A model generated the notes under the pieces. It ran no database searches, was not told where the DNA came from, and worked only from the letters and a program-made list of their open reading frames with translations. Position numbers and translations under genes: made by a program. From the NCBI GenBank assembly GCA_963976815.1, contig CAXBLU010000008.1, positions 186,001-250,000 of the forward strand: a stretch of DNA of 64,000 nt, given 5' to 3'. Below, in pieces: positions 1 to 8,657 of the stretch (positions within the stretch are counted from its first letter, which is position 1; each line of letters opens with the position of its first letter). The DNA is from JAHRVQ01 sp963976815 (GTDB lineage: Bacteria > Pseudomonadota > Gammaproteobacteria > Pseudomonadales > Azotimanducaceae).

Positions 1-399
1 CTGAATTTTGCTCCGTAGTTTGGATAAGCCGCCAAATAGAGTCAGGCTACCGGCAACTTCCAGAATGAGACAGTTTGACCCCTTGATGGCAACGTTAGAT
101 GTAAATTGATAGGCCCACTGGGCTAAATGTTTAAGCGCAGCTGTTTCCCGATCCTGATTACGCTCGGTGGTGGTTACCCGTTCACTTAAGGTAAACGCCG
201 TATCCATGCTATGGCCAGGTTTGATACCGAGGTTGGTGGCCGCAAAGTTACACTGATAGACCCGCTGCTTTTCAGTCACCACCAGGGGCTGGTTGAGATG
301 TTGTTCATCACGGCAGGCAATATTCAACGCTAGCTGATGGAAATGTAGACATAGCCAGACGGGGGATCTTTTCCCTGTGCCATTATTACTGCAAGACAT
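1..399 (-). CDS. imuB: ImuB, Y-family polymerase-like translesion factor (partial, C-terminus off the window)
   Basis: Reading leftward from an ATG at 399, the frame stays open for 133 codons to the window edge. The N-terminus has the ImuB pattern: a WLCLHFHQL beta strand, then a region ending in LEVAGSLTLFGG. ImuB is a catalytically defective Y-family relative that links DnaE2 to the clamp in SOS mutagenesis. Its ATG lies inside the end of imuA (14-nt overlap), so the two are translationally coupled. The palm active site and clamp-binding motif lie outside the window and cannot be judged. dnaE2 would be expected next. Confidence 0.85.
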   Translation of the reverse strand, partial: MSCSNNGTGKRSPVWLCLHFHQLALNIACRDEQHLNQPLVVTEKQRVYQCNFAATNLGIKPGHSMDTAFTLSERVTTTERNQDRETAALKHLAQWAYQFTSNVAIKGSNCLILEVAGSLTLFGGLSKLRSKIQ

Positions 400-1252
400 G
401 CCCAGCCCCCTCAATCGGTTGGTCCATATAAATCAGATCTGGTTTGCCCTGATGCCATTGCTGTACCTGTAGCTCACTAAAATCCGGAGTGGATTGATTC
501 AGCTTGTCATTGAGTTCTAATTGAAAGACATCGGTCGCCCAACCGCCTTTACGTTTTAATATTTGTAGGTTCAGTTGACTCCGGTCACTTAGGGCCGATG
601 ATGTCCCCGCTTTGGAAAATAGACGAAGACGCAATTCGGCAGGAGAAGGCTGATCAATTTCCCGGCTGTGACGATAGAGAATTCCCAGACAATGTCCGGT
701 CTTGCTGGCAATCTGCAAACGACGTAATTGCTTGTGATTCAGTTGACCTGGCCAGGCCATGACGGCGGAGCAACTGTTCGATGCCAGAGCTTTTTCCAGC
801 ACCCATAGTCGATCTGCCTGGTGATCCGGGTTAACAATAAGTAATCGGCTTAAATCGATGCCGGCATTAGACAGGGCTGGAGCATAAGGAATGTAAGGGG
901 GCGCAATCCACAATAACCAGCGGTTTTGAGTTTGGCTCAGGCGGGCAAGTGCAGGTGCTAATAGGCGTAACTCGCCGACGCCTGGTTGGTCATGGAGCAC
1001 CTCCGTCAAGCCCTGGTTTGGCCAACCGTCATCCGTCAGCAATGTATCCAAAGACTTATACCCGGTGGGAATCCCGTTGCCGCTGGTGTGTTCCCGTAGG
1101 CCCGATGCACGCCAGATATGTCGATTTTTCATCAAGGCAGCGAGAGCATCCTGCTTATTGCCAGGCAGCTTGTTATCAGAGCTCCTGTTATCAGAGCTCC
1201 TATTATCAGGATGTTTGGAGGCGAGATTTTTATAGGAGAGCGTTGGGGCCAT
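386..1252 (-). CDS. imuA: ImuA, SulA/RecA-like translesion synthesis protein
   Basis: A 288-aa protein of the ImuA type, recognised by IPTGYKSLDTLL and GWPNQGLTEVL near residues 55-80 and a RecA-like core. It acts with ImuB and DnaE2 in SOS-induced error-prone synthesis. The frame is open upstream to 1288, but a LexA box fills that stretch, so the ATG at 1252 is the likely start. Residues about 15-27 come from a 15-bp DNA tandem repeat (SSDNR units) that probably forms a disordered N-terminal linker. It overlaps imuB by 14 nt. Regulation by LexA is inferred from the operator. Confidence 0.85.
   Translation of the reverse strand: MAPTLSYKNLASKHPDNRSSDNRSSDNKLPGNKQDALAALMKNRHIWRASGLREHTSGNGIPTGYKSLDTLLTDDGWPNQGLTEVLHDQPGVGELRLLAPALARLSQTQNRWLLWIAPPYIPYAPALSNAGIDLSRLLIVNPDHQADRLWVLEKALASNSCSAVMAWPGQLNHKQLRRLQIASKTGHCLGILYRHSREIDQPSPAELRLRLFSKAGTSSALSDRSQLNLQILKRKGGWATDVFQLELNDKLNQSTPDFSELQVQQWHQGKPDLIYMDQPIEGAGHVLQ
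1171..1209. repeat. 15-bp tandem repeat inside imuA
   Basis: Two perfect copies of TGTTATCAGAGCTCC (1171-1185 and 1186-1200) are followed by a partial third copy. The unit is five codons, so the frame is kept and SSDNR-type repeats are encoded near the ImuA N-terminus. It is one of four 15-bp arrays in this window. Confidence 0.85.
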
Positions 1253-1272
1253 AACATATGATAGCAAAAGTA

Positions 1273-1288
1273 CTGTATATACATACAA
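1273..1288 (-). promoter_or_regulatory. LexA operator (SOS box) of imuAB
   Basis: The 16-mer CTGTATATACATACAA differs at two positions from the gammaproteobacterial consensus CTGTATATATATACAG. It lies 20 nt upstream of the imuA ATG chosen here and overlaps the apparent N-terminal extension of the longest frame. That placement supports both SOS control and the shorter imuA start. Confidence 0.85.
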
Positions 1289-1345
1289 TACTTATTTTTA
1301 GTCCAGCACGCTAGGCCTATGATATTGGGATCCCTCTAGATCTCC

Positions 1346-1822
1346 CTAGAGCGGTAATATCTGGCTTTCTTTAACCTCTTCCATGACCACGTAGGTTCTG
1401 GATTCACTCACACCAGGCAACATAAGTAAGGTTTCACCGAGCAGTTCTCGATAGGCTTTCATATCCGCTACCCGGGCTTTAATCAGATAGTCAAAATTAC
1501 CCGAGACAAGGTGGCACTCCAGAACCTCAGGCCGTTGTCTGACCGCCTGACTAAACTCAGCAAAAACATCCGGAGATGTCCGTTGCAGCGTAATCTCAAC
1601 AAACACCAGGAGTTCTAGTTTTAGTAGTTTTGGGTTGAGTCTGGCCTGGTAAGACTCAATAAAGCCCTGTCGCTCTAGGATTTTTACACGTTCGCTGCAG
1701 GGCGTAGGGCTGAGGTTAATGCGCTTAGCCAGCTCAGTGTTTGAGAGGCGGGCGTTGCTCTGCAGCTCTTGAAGGATACGCAGGTCTGTGCGGTCTAGTG
1801 TTTTTCTCTGGATATCAGGCAT
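1346..1822 (-). CDS. lrp: Lrp, leucine-responsive regulatory protein
   Basis: A 158-aa Lrp/AsnC regulator very close to E. coli Lrp. It has an N-terminal helix-turn-helix (NTELAKRINLSPTPC) followed by a RAM ligand-binding domain (LLVFVEITL, ECHLVSGNFDYL, LLMLPGV, TYVVMEEV). ATG 1822 has an AGGGCG Shine-Dalgarno; the upstream in-frame ATG at 1852 has none. It is divergent from ald with a 126-bp gap rich in A/T, a common arrangement in which the Lrp-type regulator controls alanine catabolism. Whether it is the global Lrp or a local regulator cannot be told from the sequence. Confidence 0.88.
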   Translation of the reverse strand: MPDIQRKTLDRTDLRILQELQSNARLSNTELAKRINLSPTPCSERVKILERQGFIESYQARLNPKLLKLELLVFVEITLQRTSPDVFAEFSQAVRQRPEVLECHLVSGNFDYLIKARVADMKAYRELLGETLLMLPGVSESRTYVVMEEVKESQILPL

Positions 1823-1948
1823 ATCTTGCGCCCTACAATTACTAATTAGCATCTAAACAGCATTAAAACACTATATGTTGCTCAATAAATAGTGAGATTA
1901 ACTACAGCACGCGAAATATACTAGCGCAAAAAGCAGCGGAGAACGGTG

Positions 1949-3067
1949 ATGCAAATAGGTGTGCCAACGGAAATCAAAAATCATGAGTACCGGGTAGGGC
2001 TAGTCCCTGCTGGAGTTGGAGAGCTAATCCGCCATGGGCATCAGGTTGTGGTGCAAAGCAATGCCGGTGTGGGTATTGGCTATACCGACGAGGCATATAG
2101 AGCCGTTGGGGCAGAGATTGCTGAAACCGCTGAGGCAATTTTTGCCAGGGTTGAAATGATCGTTAAGGTCAAAGAGCCCCAACCTATAGAACGCAAGATG
2201 CTGCGCCCGGAGCAAACTCTATTCACCTATCTGCATTTGGCTCCGGATCTAGCTCAAACCCAGGACCTTGTGCAAAGCAGCGCGACCTGTATTGCCTATG
2301 AGACGGTCACAGATTCGATGGGACGATTGCCGTTACTAGCGCCCATGTCAGAAGTGGCAGGACGCATGTCGATTCAGGCTGGCGCGATGTGTATGGAGAA
2401 ATCCCATGGTGGGAATGGCATTTTGCTGGGCGGTGTGCCGGGCGTGATGCAAGGCGATGTGCTGGTGTTGGGCGGCGGTGTGGTGGGTCAAAATGCCGCA
2501 CAAATGGCTGTCGGGATGGGGGCAAGAGTTACAATAATAGACAAATCGTTAGACGTATTGCGTCGTCTGGACAACCAGTTTGGGAATAGGGTGCAAACCC
2601 TGTATTCCACCCATGAGGCCGTAGAAGAGATGGCTATGATCGCTGATTTGATCATAGGCGCCGTATTGATTCCCGGCGGTTCTGCCCCAAAATTGATCAC
2701 TAAAGATATGGTTAAGCGAATGACGCCGGGTACTGTGGTGGTGGATGTTGCCATTGACCAGGGTGGCTGTTTTGAAACGTCCCATGCAACAACCCATGCA
2801 GACCCAACCTATATACTCGACGATGTTGTCCACTATTGCGTAGCGAATATGCCTGGTGCAGTAGCCAGGACTTCTGCGGCAGCATTAAACAACGCGACCC
2901 TGCCTTATGTTTTACAGCTAGCCGACAAGGGCGTAAACACCGCACTGAAAGAAAACATTCATCTGTTGAATGGTTTAAATGTCTATCACGGCCAGGTGAC
3001 AAATCAGTATGTGGCTGAAGCTCACCATTTGAGTTTTGTGACCCCGGAGCAAGCGCTCGCCGCCTAG
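1949..3067 (+). CDS. ald: Alanine dehydrogenase
   Basis: This NAD-dependent enzyme of 372 aa interconverts L-alanine with pyruvate and ammonia. From ATG 1949 the known catalytic residues fall at the family positions: Lys75 (VKVKEP), His96 (YLHLAPD) and Asp270 (AIDQGG). A Rossmann motif, LGGGVVGQNAA, lies near residue 175. GGAG sits 7 nt before this ATG; a GTG just before it (1946) would add one residue. Divergent lrp probably regulates it. With the alanine/glycine symporter at 15142 it suggests use of alanine as a carbon and nitrogen source. Confidence 0.95.
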   Translation: MQIGVPTEIKNHEYRVGLVPAGVGELIRHGHQVVVQSNAGVGIGYTDEAYRAVGAEIAETAEAIFARVEMIVKVKEPQPIERKMLRPEQTLFTYLHLAPDLAQTQDLVQSSATCIAYETVTDSMGRLPLLAPMSEVAGRMSIQAGAMCMEKSHGGNGILLGGVPGVMQGDVLVLGGGVVGQNAAQMAVGMGARVTIIDKSLDVLRRLDNQFGNRVQTLYSTHEAVEEMAMIADLIIGAVLIPGGSAPKLITKDMVKRMTPGTVVVDVAIDQGGCFETSHATTHADPTYILDDVVHYCVANMPGAVARTSAAALNNATLPYVLQLADKGVNTALKENIHLLNGLNVYHGQVTNQYVAEAHHLSFVTPEQALAA

Positions 3068-3175
3068 ACCGTTTGACATAAAGTATTCCCATCCAGGACA
3101 CTGATTTAATCGGCCTGACAGGTGAAATTAGTCAAGGTAGACTCCGTTACTCAACTTACGAGTGACGAATTCATT

Positions 3176-3970
3176 ATGTCCGAGCAAGAAACCCTAAAGC
3201 TCACAATCAAACAACATATTGCGACCCTCACATTAAATCGTCCCGAGGCGAGGAACGCACTAAATCGGCTTGCTTATCGCGAATTGGAAGATGCGTTTCT
3301 TGCGCTGCAACGCAATCCTGATGTCCGCGTGATTATCATCACTGGCACTGATCCCGCCTTTTGTTCCGGTGACGACGTAAAAGAGCTGATGACAGGGGAC
3401 GGTAATACGGGAGGAGAAAGACTGAGATCCGTTAGGCCAGGAACAACCCCAGCGGCAAAAGCTATTTTGGAGTGTGATCGTCCAATCATTGCGGCAGTGA
3501 ACGGTCCGGCAATCGGCTGGGGAATGGACCTATCGTTGTTCTGTGATTTCAGAATCGCCTCGGAACGGGCAAAATTTTCAGAAATGTTTGTTCGACGAGG
3601 GTTGGTGAGTGATGTTGGCGGGCTTACCCGATTACCAAAAATAGTGGGTCCACAGGTTGCCGCCGAACTCTTGTTTACGGGTGATATCATCGATGCTCAA
3701 CAGGCACTGAAGATTGGTCTGGTCAAAGAAGTGGTACCTCACGATGAGTTACTTCAATCAGCGAATCAGCTCGCCACTAGAATTGCCGCCAATCCACCCC
3801 TTGCGGTTCGGTATTTAAAGGAAGGTCTACGCCGGTCCTTCCACGGGGAATTTGAAGAAATGGGCACCTGGGTTTCACAAACCCTTGCGGTATTGTTTCA
3901 AACTGAGGATCACAAAGAAGGTGTTGCGAGTTTTCTTGAGAAACGCGAACCGAAGTTTACAGGACGCTAA
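3176..3970 (+). CDS. Enoyl-CoA hydratase/isomerase family protein
   Basis: This 264-aa crotonase-fold protein has the oxyanion-hole segments CSGDDVKEL and AVNGPAIGWGMDL and a typical C-terminal trimerisation part (ANPPLAVRYLKEGLRR). The substrate cannot be fixed. One of the two usual acid/base glutamates is not obvious, since the second segment reads RRGLVSDVGG with Asp where hydratases carry Glu. Isomerase or another crotonase activity is therefore possible. ATG 3176 is preferred to a GTG at 3122, which would add an 18-residue N-terminal tail. Its stop overlaps the next gene by 1 nt (TAATG), implying co-translation. Confidence 0.8.
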   Translation: MSEQETLKLTIKQHIATLTLNRPEARNALNRLAYRELEDAFLALQRNPDVRVIIITGTDPAFCSGDDVKELMTGDGNTGGERLRSVRPGTTPAAKAILECDRPIIAAVNGPAIGWGMDLSLFCDFRIASERAKFSEMFVRRGLVSDVGGLTRLPKIVGPQVAAELLFTGDIIDAQQALKIGLVKEVVPHDELLQSANQLATRIAANPPLAVRYLKEGLRRSFHGEFEEMGTWVSQTLAVLFQTEDHKEGVASFLEKREPKFTGR

Positions 3971-6144
3971 TGATTAACCCATTTCAGAACCCCTTTATGT
4001 ATCGAAGTCGTACCGCTGTTATCAATTGGTTTGTTGTGTTTGTGATTGTTTTGACCGCAGGCTGTAGTTCGAAAAAAGCAGATGAACAGCAGCAGAGTTC
4101 AGCACCTGTAGCAGAGCAACGCGCCCATGTCATGGTTGAACATGGTGATCAGCGCAACGACCCATATTATTGGCTACGGGACGATACAAGAACAAACCCC
4201 GATGTGCTTGCTTATCTAGAAGCGGAAAATAGCTATACAAAATCTATGATGCGGCATACCGAAGAGCTGCAAGAAACGCTTTATCAGGAGATTGCCGGAC
4301 GTCTGGTGGCTGATGATCGCACGGTGCCAATTAAGCGTGGTAACTACGAGTACTTCAGGGAGTTCCGTCAGGGTGGGGAATATCCTATCTATATGCGTCG
4401 AAAGTCGGATAGCCACAAAGCCGATGTGTTACTGGATGTAAACGAATTAGCTAAAGAGCACGAATACTTTAAAGTCGGAAACTGGGCGGTGAACTTTTCT
4501 GAAGATAAGCTCGCCTATGTGTCGGACTCGGTAAGTCGTCGAATATATACCCTTCAGATTAAAGACTTAAAAACCGGTGAGCTTTTGTCGGATAACCTGC
4601 AGGGAGTCTCTACCTCTATTGCATGGTCTGCGGATGGCAGGTCGTTGTTTTACGTTAAAAAAGACCTTGAAACACTTCTGCCGTACCAGGTATATCAGCA
4701 TAAACTTGGTTCAGATCAATCTCAGGACAAACTGATTTACGAAGAAAAGGATCACGGGTTTTATACCAGAGTTTATAATTCGAGAAGTAAGAAGTTTATT
4801 GTTGTTTCTAGCCAGAGCACGGATAGCTCAGAAATTCGACTAATTTCAGCTTCAACTCCGACCGCCGAACCAACAATGGTACTAAGCCGTGAGGCAGAGC
4901 ATCAATATCGCGTACGCCACGTAGGAGACACTTTATATGTGATCACAAACTGGCTAGCAGATAATTTTAGGGTCATGAAAGTTGCTGACGACCAGTTAGG
5001 GGATAAGACTCGCTGGCAAGAAATTGTGCCCGGCCGGGCTGACACGTTAATTTCAGATATCGAAGTCTTCAACGATTACCTGGTCTTAGAGGAACGTTTT
5101 GATGGCCTACCTCGTATCCGAGTGATCAACCGGGAGACCGGTCAGGACAAGCTACTCAACTTTGAGGATCAAGTTTACACAACCTGGTTGCACTCGAATC
5201 CAGAAGTCGATACCAACAAACTACGGTATGGCTATGGCAGTCTCGCCACTCCGGAATCGATTTTTGAATACAATATGCACACCGGTGAACAAAAATTATT
5301 AAAGCAAAAGGAAGTTCGAGGTGGATTTGTTTCCGACCGCTATCAAACCGAGCGAGTCAAAATTGCCGCAAGGGATGAAACGATAATTCCGATCTCCATC
5401 GTCTACAAAAAAGCTATCGTCAGCTTGAAGGAAGCACCTCTATATATAAAGGCCTACGGTGCTTATGGCTATTCTTCAGAGCCGAATTTTTCACCTAAAA
5501 TTGTTTCTTTGCTGGACCGCGGTTTTGTTATTGCCATTGTGCATGTTCGAGGTGGGTCCGAAATGGGCCGCCATTGGTACGATCAAGGCAAGCTATTCGA
5601 AAAAAGAAACACCTTTTGGGATTTTATTGACGCGACAAAGTCGCTAGTTGAATCCGGTTATGGAAACAAAGATAAAGTGGTTGCCGTTGGTGGCTCAGCC
5701 GGTGGATTGCTTATGGGTGTTATTGCAAACGAAGCACCGCAACTTTACCTTGGTGTAATTGCCCATGTGCCCTTTGTGGATGTGGTCACCACAATGTTAG
5801 ATGAAAGTATTCCCCTGACTACCGGTGAATTCTCAGAGTGGGGCAATCCAAAAGAGCAGGCTGCCTACGAATATATGCTGTCCTATTCACCCTATGATCA
5901 ACTGCAACCTCAGAACTATCCCAATATGTTTGTGACCGCAGGTTTACACGATTCCCAGGTCCAGTACTACGAACCGGCCAAATGGGTGGCAAAGTTGCGG
6001 GATATCAAAACCGATAACAACAAATTGCTCTTGGACGTTGATATGACAACGGGACACGGTGGCGCGAGTGGGCGATATGCTCGCTACAAGACAGACGCGC
6101 TGGAATACGCGTTTGTGTTAGATATTCTTGATATTGCACAATAA
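3970..6144 (+). CDS. Lipoprotein prolyl oligopeptidase / oligopeptidase B (S9A)
   Basis: A 724-aa serine peptidase with a seven-bladed propeller (about residues 60-450) and an alpha/beta-hydrolase domain. The triad is visible: Ser576 in GGSAGG, Asp661 in LHDSQV and His696 in TGHGGAS. The YWLRDD segment and overall plan match oligopeptidase B, which cuts after basic residues in short peptides. Unlike cytoplasmic PtrB it starts with a signal peptide and lipobox (LTAGC), so it is predicted to be membrane-anchored in the periplasm or outer membrane. It is coupled to the crotonase gene by TAATG. Confidence 0.85.
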   Translation: MINPFQNPFMYRSRTAVINWFVVFVIVLTAGCSSKKADEQQQSSAPVAEQRAHVMVEHGDQRNDPYYWLRDDTRTNPDVLAYLEAENSYTKSMMRHTEELQETLYQEIAGRLVADDRTVPIKRGNYEYFREFRQGGEYPIYMRRKSDSHKADVLLDVNELAKEHEYFKVGNWAVNFSEDKLAYVSDSVSRRIYTLQIKDLKTGELLSDNLQGVSTSIAWSADGRSLFYVKKDLETLLPYQVYQHKLGSDQSQDKLIYEEKDHGFYTRVYNSRSKKFIVVSSQSTDSSEIRLISASTPTAEPTMVLSREAEHQYRVRHVGDTLYVITNWLADNFRVMKVADDQLGDKTRWQEIVPGRADTLISDIEVFNDYLVLEERFDGLPRIRVINRETGQDKLLNFEDQVYTTWLHSNPEVDTNKLRYGYGSLATPESIFEYNMHTGEQKLLKQKEVRGGFVSDRYQTERVKIAARDETIIPISIVYKKAIVSLKEAPLYIKAYGAYGYSSEPNFSPKIVSLLDRGFVIAIVHVRGGSEMGRHWYDQGKLFEKRNTFWDFIDATKSLVESGYGNKDKVVAVGGSAGGLLMGVIANEAPQLYLGVIAHVPFVDVVTTMLDESIPLTTGEFSEWGNPKEQAAYEYMLSYSPYDQLQPQNYPNMFVTAGLHDSQVQYYEPAKWVAKLRDIKTDNNKLLLDVDMTTGHGGASGRYARYKTDALEYAFVLDILDIAQ

Positions 6145-6231
6145 TCGACCAACCGGTGGCGAAATCAAGCTTCTCACCTGCTGTGTCATCAGTACAATAG
6201 GGTCAGTCTGATTGTAAAGAGAGATATTGGC

Positions 6232-7551
6232 TTGAGGAATATACTTGTAGTCGGTGCAACACTAATGCTCATCGCCTGTTCCGGCGGTGGCGGTGGAGGG
6301 TCGTCATCGGCTGCTCCCGCCCCGACTCCTGCTCCAGCTCCTGCCCCAACTACACCACCGCCTACTAACGAGGTTACTACGCCCGAACCAGAGCCAACGC
6401 TGGGGGCTCAAACTGCATTAATTCAAACCGTTGTTCCTTCTCCTATATCAGAGCCGCTCATGAATTGCCTGGTCAGGGTGTTACCCGGCGCCTGTACCTT
6501 CGACACGGTTCCTCTAATTGGTATGGAAATCCCATCGCCAACAATAGATGACGTGATGTCCAGGGTGATTGTCTCTCATGAGTGGATGGGGACACGTTTT
6601 AGAGAAATTCTTGAAAGAATGCCGCCAGATATGCTGTTGTTAATGAGAGGTTTAACCGGCGTTGTCATTTCTTACGATATACGTCCATCTTTCTACACTA
6701 GCCAAACGGGTGCGATGTATCTCGATCCGGATCGAATGTGGCTAACCGAAGAGGAAAGGGCGGTGATTGATTCGGACCCGGACTTCCGGGGCGAATTCGC
6801 AAAGAAACTCGATTTCACCATATTATGGCGCTACGTGAGTAACAATACCGATATCCGCGCATTTAACAGAGATATTGATTCCGTTAGTCTTAGAACTGCG
6901 GCATTGCTTTTTCACGAACTTGCCCACGCTAACGATTTTTTTCCGCCTGGAAATCTGGCGTCAATAAATCGATCACAATCGATCTCTTTAGCGGCAAGCT
7001 CACAGCCCTCTACCAGACTGGCAAATGATCTTCCGTTATCCTCATCTGTGATGCGCAGTCTTGCTCAGGTTTCATTTAACGCCAATGACGTTCCAGCCAC
7101 AGCAGAGCAGGCAGCATTAACCGCTGAAGATATTGCAGTAGAATTTCCATCGGACAACGCAAATGACTACTACAACTACAGCACCCAGTTTGAAGATTTA
7201 GCGATGGCGTTTGAAGAAGCGATGATGTTCCATAGCTATGGAATTTCCCGGGATATCGCAGTAACTAATGCACCCGGCAGCAGCCTTTGCGGTGATTATC
7301 TGGTGTCCTGGGGACAACGAAATCGGATTGGCGACCTGGCTGTCCAGGCCAGATCCTTGCTCGCTGTGAGCCAGATCTTGCCGGAGCGATTAGCAAACGT
7401 CGAAGATTCGTTAGCAAGTATGCCGTCACCCACGCAAATGACCGCAGGCGTAAACTGGTGTGCCAACATTAACTTGACGTCAAATCCAACGGGGCTATCG
7501 GCGGAAGGTCGGGCGGCGGAAACCGTTGAGTTGGTTCGTCCCTATGAGTGA
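6232..7551 (+). CDS. Putative HEXXH lipoprotein of unknown family
   Basis: This 439-aa protein opens with a lipoprotein signal (LMLIACSGG), then a Gly/Ser stretch and a Pro/Ala/Thr linker up to about residue 55. The middle holds a zinc-protease-like HELAH motif (His228, Glu229, His232) within LLFHELAHANDFF, followed by a Phe/Glu-rich helix (FEDLAMAFEEAMMF) that could supply a third ligand. I do not recognise the family. The start is TTG with AAGAGAG upstream; no in-frame ATG fits the signal peptide. Convergent with the next gene, overlapping by 10 nt. Peptidase activity is inferred only. Confidence 0.75.
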   Translation: MRNILVVGATLMLIACSGGGGGGSSSAAPAPTPAPAPAPTTPPPTNEVTTPEPEPTLGAQTALIQTVVPSPISEPLMNCLVRVLPGACTFDTVPLIGMEIPSPTIDDVMSRVIVSHEWMGTRFREILERMPPDMLLLMRGLTGVVISYDIRPSFYTSQTGAMYLDPDRMWLTEEERAVIDSDPDFRGEFAKKLDFTILWRYVSNNTDIRAFNRDIDSVSLRTAALLFHELAHANDFFPPGNLASINRSQSISLAASSQPSTRLANDLPLSSSVMRSLAQVSFNANDVPATAEQAALTAEDIAVEFPSDNANDYYNYSTQFEDLAMAFEEAMMFHSYGISRDIAVTNAPGSSLCGDYLVSWGQRNRIGDLAVQARSLLAVSQILPERLANVEDSLASMPSPTQMTAGVNWCANINLTSNPTGLSAEGRAAETVELVRPYE

Positions 7552-8606
7552 TTGGCTCTAATTTCGCTCGAAGAAATATCAAGCCGGAATTCTTCCTCAG
7601 GCACCTCGATGCACAGCGATTTGAGGGCGTCGCTAATTGGAAGATTAGCAAGACCTACAAACTGATCTTCTTTCATGCGCCCGAACACTAGAAAGCGATG
7701 TCCATTTGCCTTAAACGTTTCAATTGCCGACGCACGCCCAGCCTCTGAATTGCCATAATATTTTGCGTCATCAATGCGAATGAGCGTATCGGTACCCACG
7801 ACAAAAGTGGCTCCGGGAAACAGTGCTGATTTTTCTATAAAAGTTGCTGCCCGGGTAAAGACCACCGGAGCTTCACCCAACCAGGTTTGTCGTTGCTGTA
7901 GGTCAATAAAGTCCAACGGTGGTTTATCAACATTAAACGCCGAGAGTTCAAACGCGACGGGTATGCCTAATTTCCGTTCGGCAATACGACGCATATCAAA
8001 ATGACCCTGATGAGGTGGATTAAAAGCGCCGGGCAGAACCGCTTGGAATTCTTGGTTTCCAGTCATTAAGGTCCGTCCGGATAACAAACTTTGCCAGGAT
8101 TCATTCCCCGTTTGTGCTAGAAAAGGTTTGGGTACTGTTGAAATGGGTATGTTTAAATTGTCGGCCATTATTCGAATCACCAATTCGGAGCACTGTAATT
8201 CTTGCTCGGTACGAGATTGAGCCTTATTCAATTCCAGGTGGTAGACCTGGGTATGTTGCATGGTTTGTGCCGCGACAAAAATTTGGTCTTTTCCCCGACG
8301 TTTTCGATCGGTTTGTAATGCTGCAGTAGCGCCTATGCCGATGACTTTTGTTGAGCACAGATTTTGTGCATTGTGGAAGGCTCGGGTCGCGAGCAACCGT
8401 GCTGTGCGATCGTTACAGGCCTGATCAGGTGTTGTCCCAATGTACTGTCGGAGGGCCGAATCGCTGTAGGGGACAACTGCATTAAGAAGACTCCGAGATG
8501 CACCGGGCACCGCCAACAATTGACTAATGGCGCTCGTTCCACCACCGGTTATTGCAAGTTCGAAGTGTCCATCAGTGTCGTGTATCTGTTTGATAATATC
8601 GTACAT
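7542..8606 (-). CDS. CinA/PncC-like domain fused to NadD-like nucleotidylyltransferase
   Basis: This 354-aa protein has two domains. Residues 1-160 resemble the CinA C-terminal/PncC nicotinamide-nucleotide amidase fold (TGGGTSAISQLLAVPGA, then PYSDSAL). Residues 185-354 form a nucleotidylyltransferase with GAFNPPHQGH (His199, His202) and a C-terminal SSSEIR motif as in NadD. In PncC the catalytic Ser precedes TGG (ESCTGG); here the aligned residue is Ala18, so amidase activity is doubtful. Proteins with this pairing also occur in plants, to my knowledge. NAD salvage or repair is an inference. A small gene lies 51 nt upstream on the same strand. Confidence 0.75.
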   Translation of the reverse strand: MYDIIKQIHDTDGHFELAITGGGTSAISQLLAVPGASRSLLNAVVPYSDSALRQYIGTTPDQACNDRTARLLATRAFHNAQNLCSTKVIGIGATAALQTDRKRRGKDQIFVAAQTMQHTQVYHLELNKAQSRTEQELQCSELVIRIMADNLNIPISTVPKPFLAQTGNESWQSLLSGRTLMTGNQEFQAVLPGAFNPPHQGHFDMRRIAERKLGIPVAFELSAFNVDKPPLDFIDLQQRQTWLGEAPVVFTRAATFIEKSALFPGATFVVGTDTLIRIDDAKYYGNSEAGRASAIETFKANGHRFLVFGRMKEDQFVGLANLPISDALKSLCIEVPEEEFRLDISSSEIRANHS

Positions 8607-8657
8607 ATGGATCGTAACAGTGCCGGGCTCGTTTCAGGAGCTTGCATGTTATCACCA

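Noticed and set aside
2712..3101. 129-codon ORF antisense to alanine dehydrogenase
   Set aside because: It is a shadow of the conserved ald frame, with no motif or start signal.
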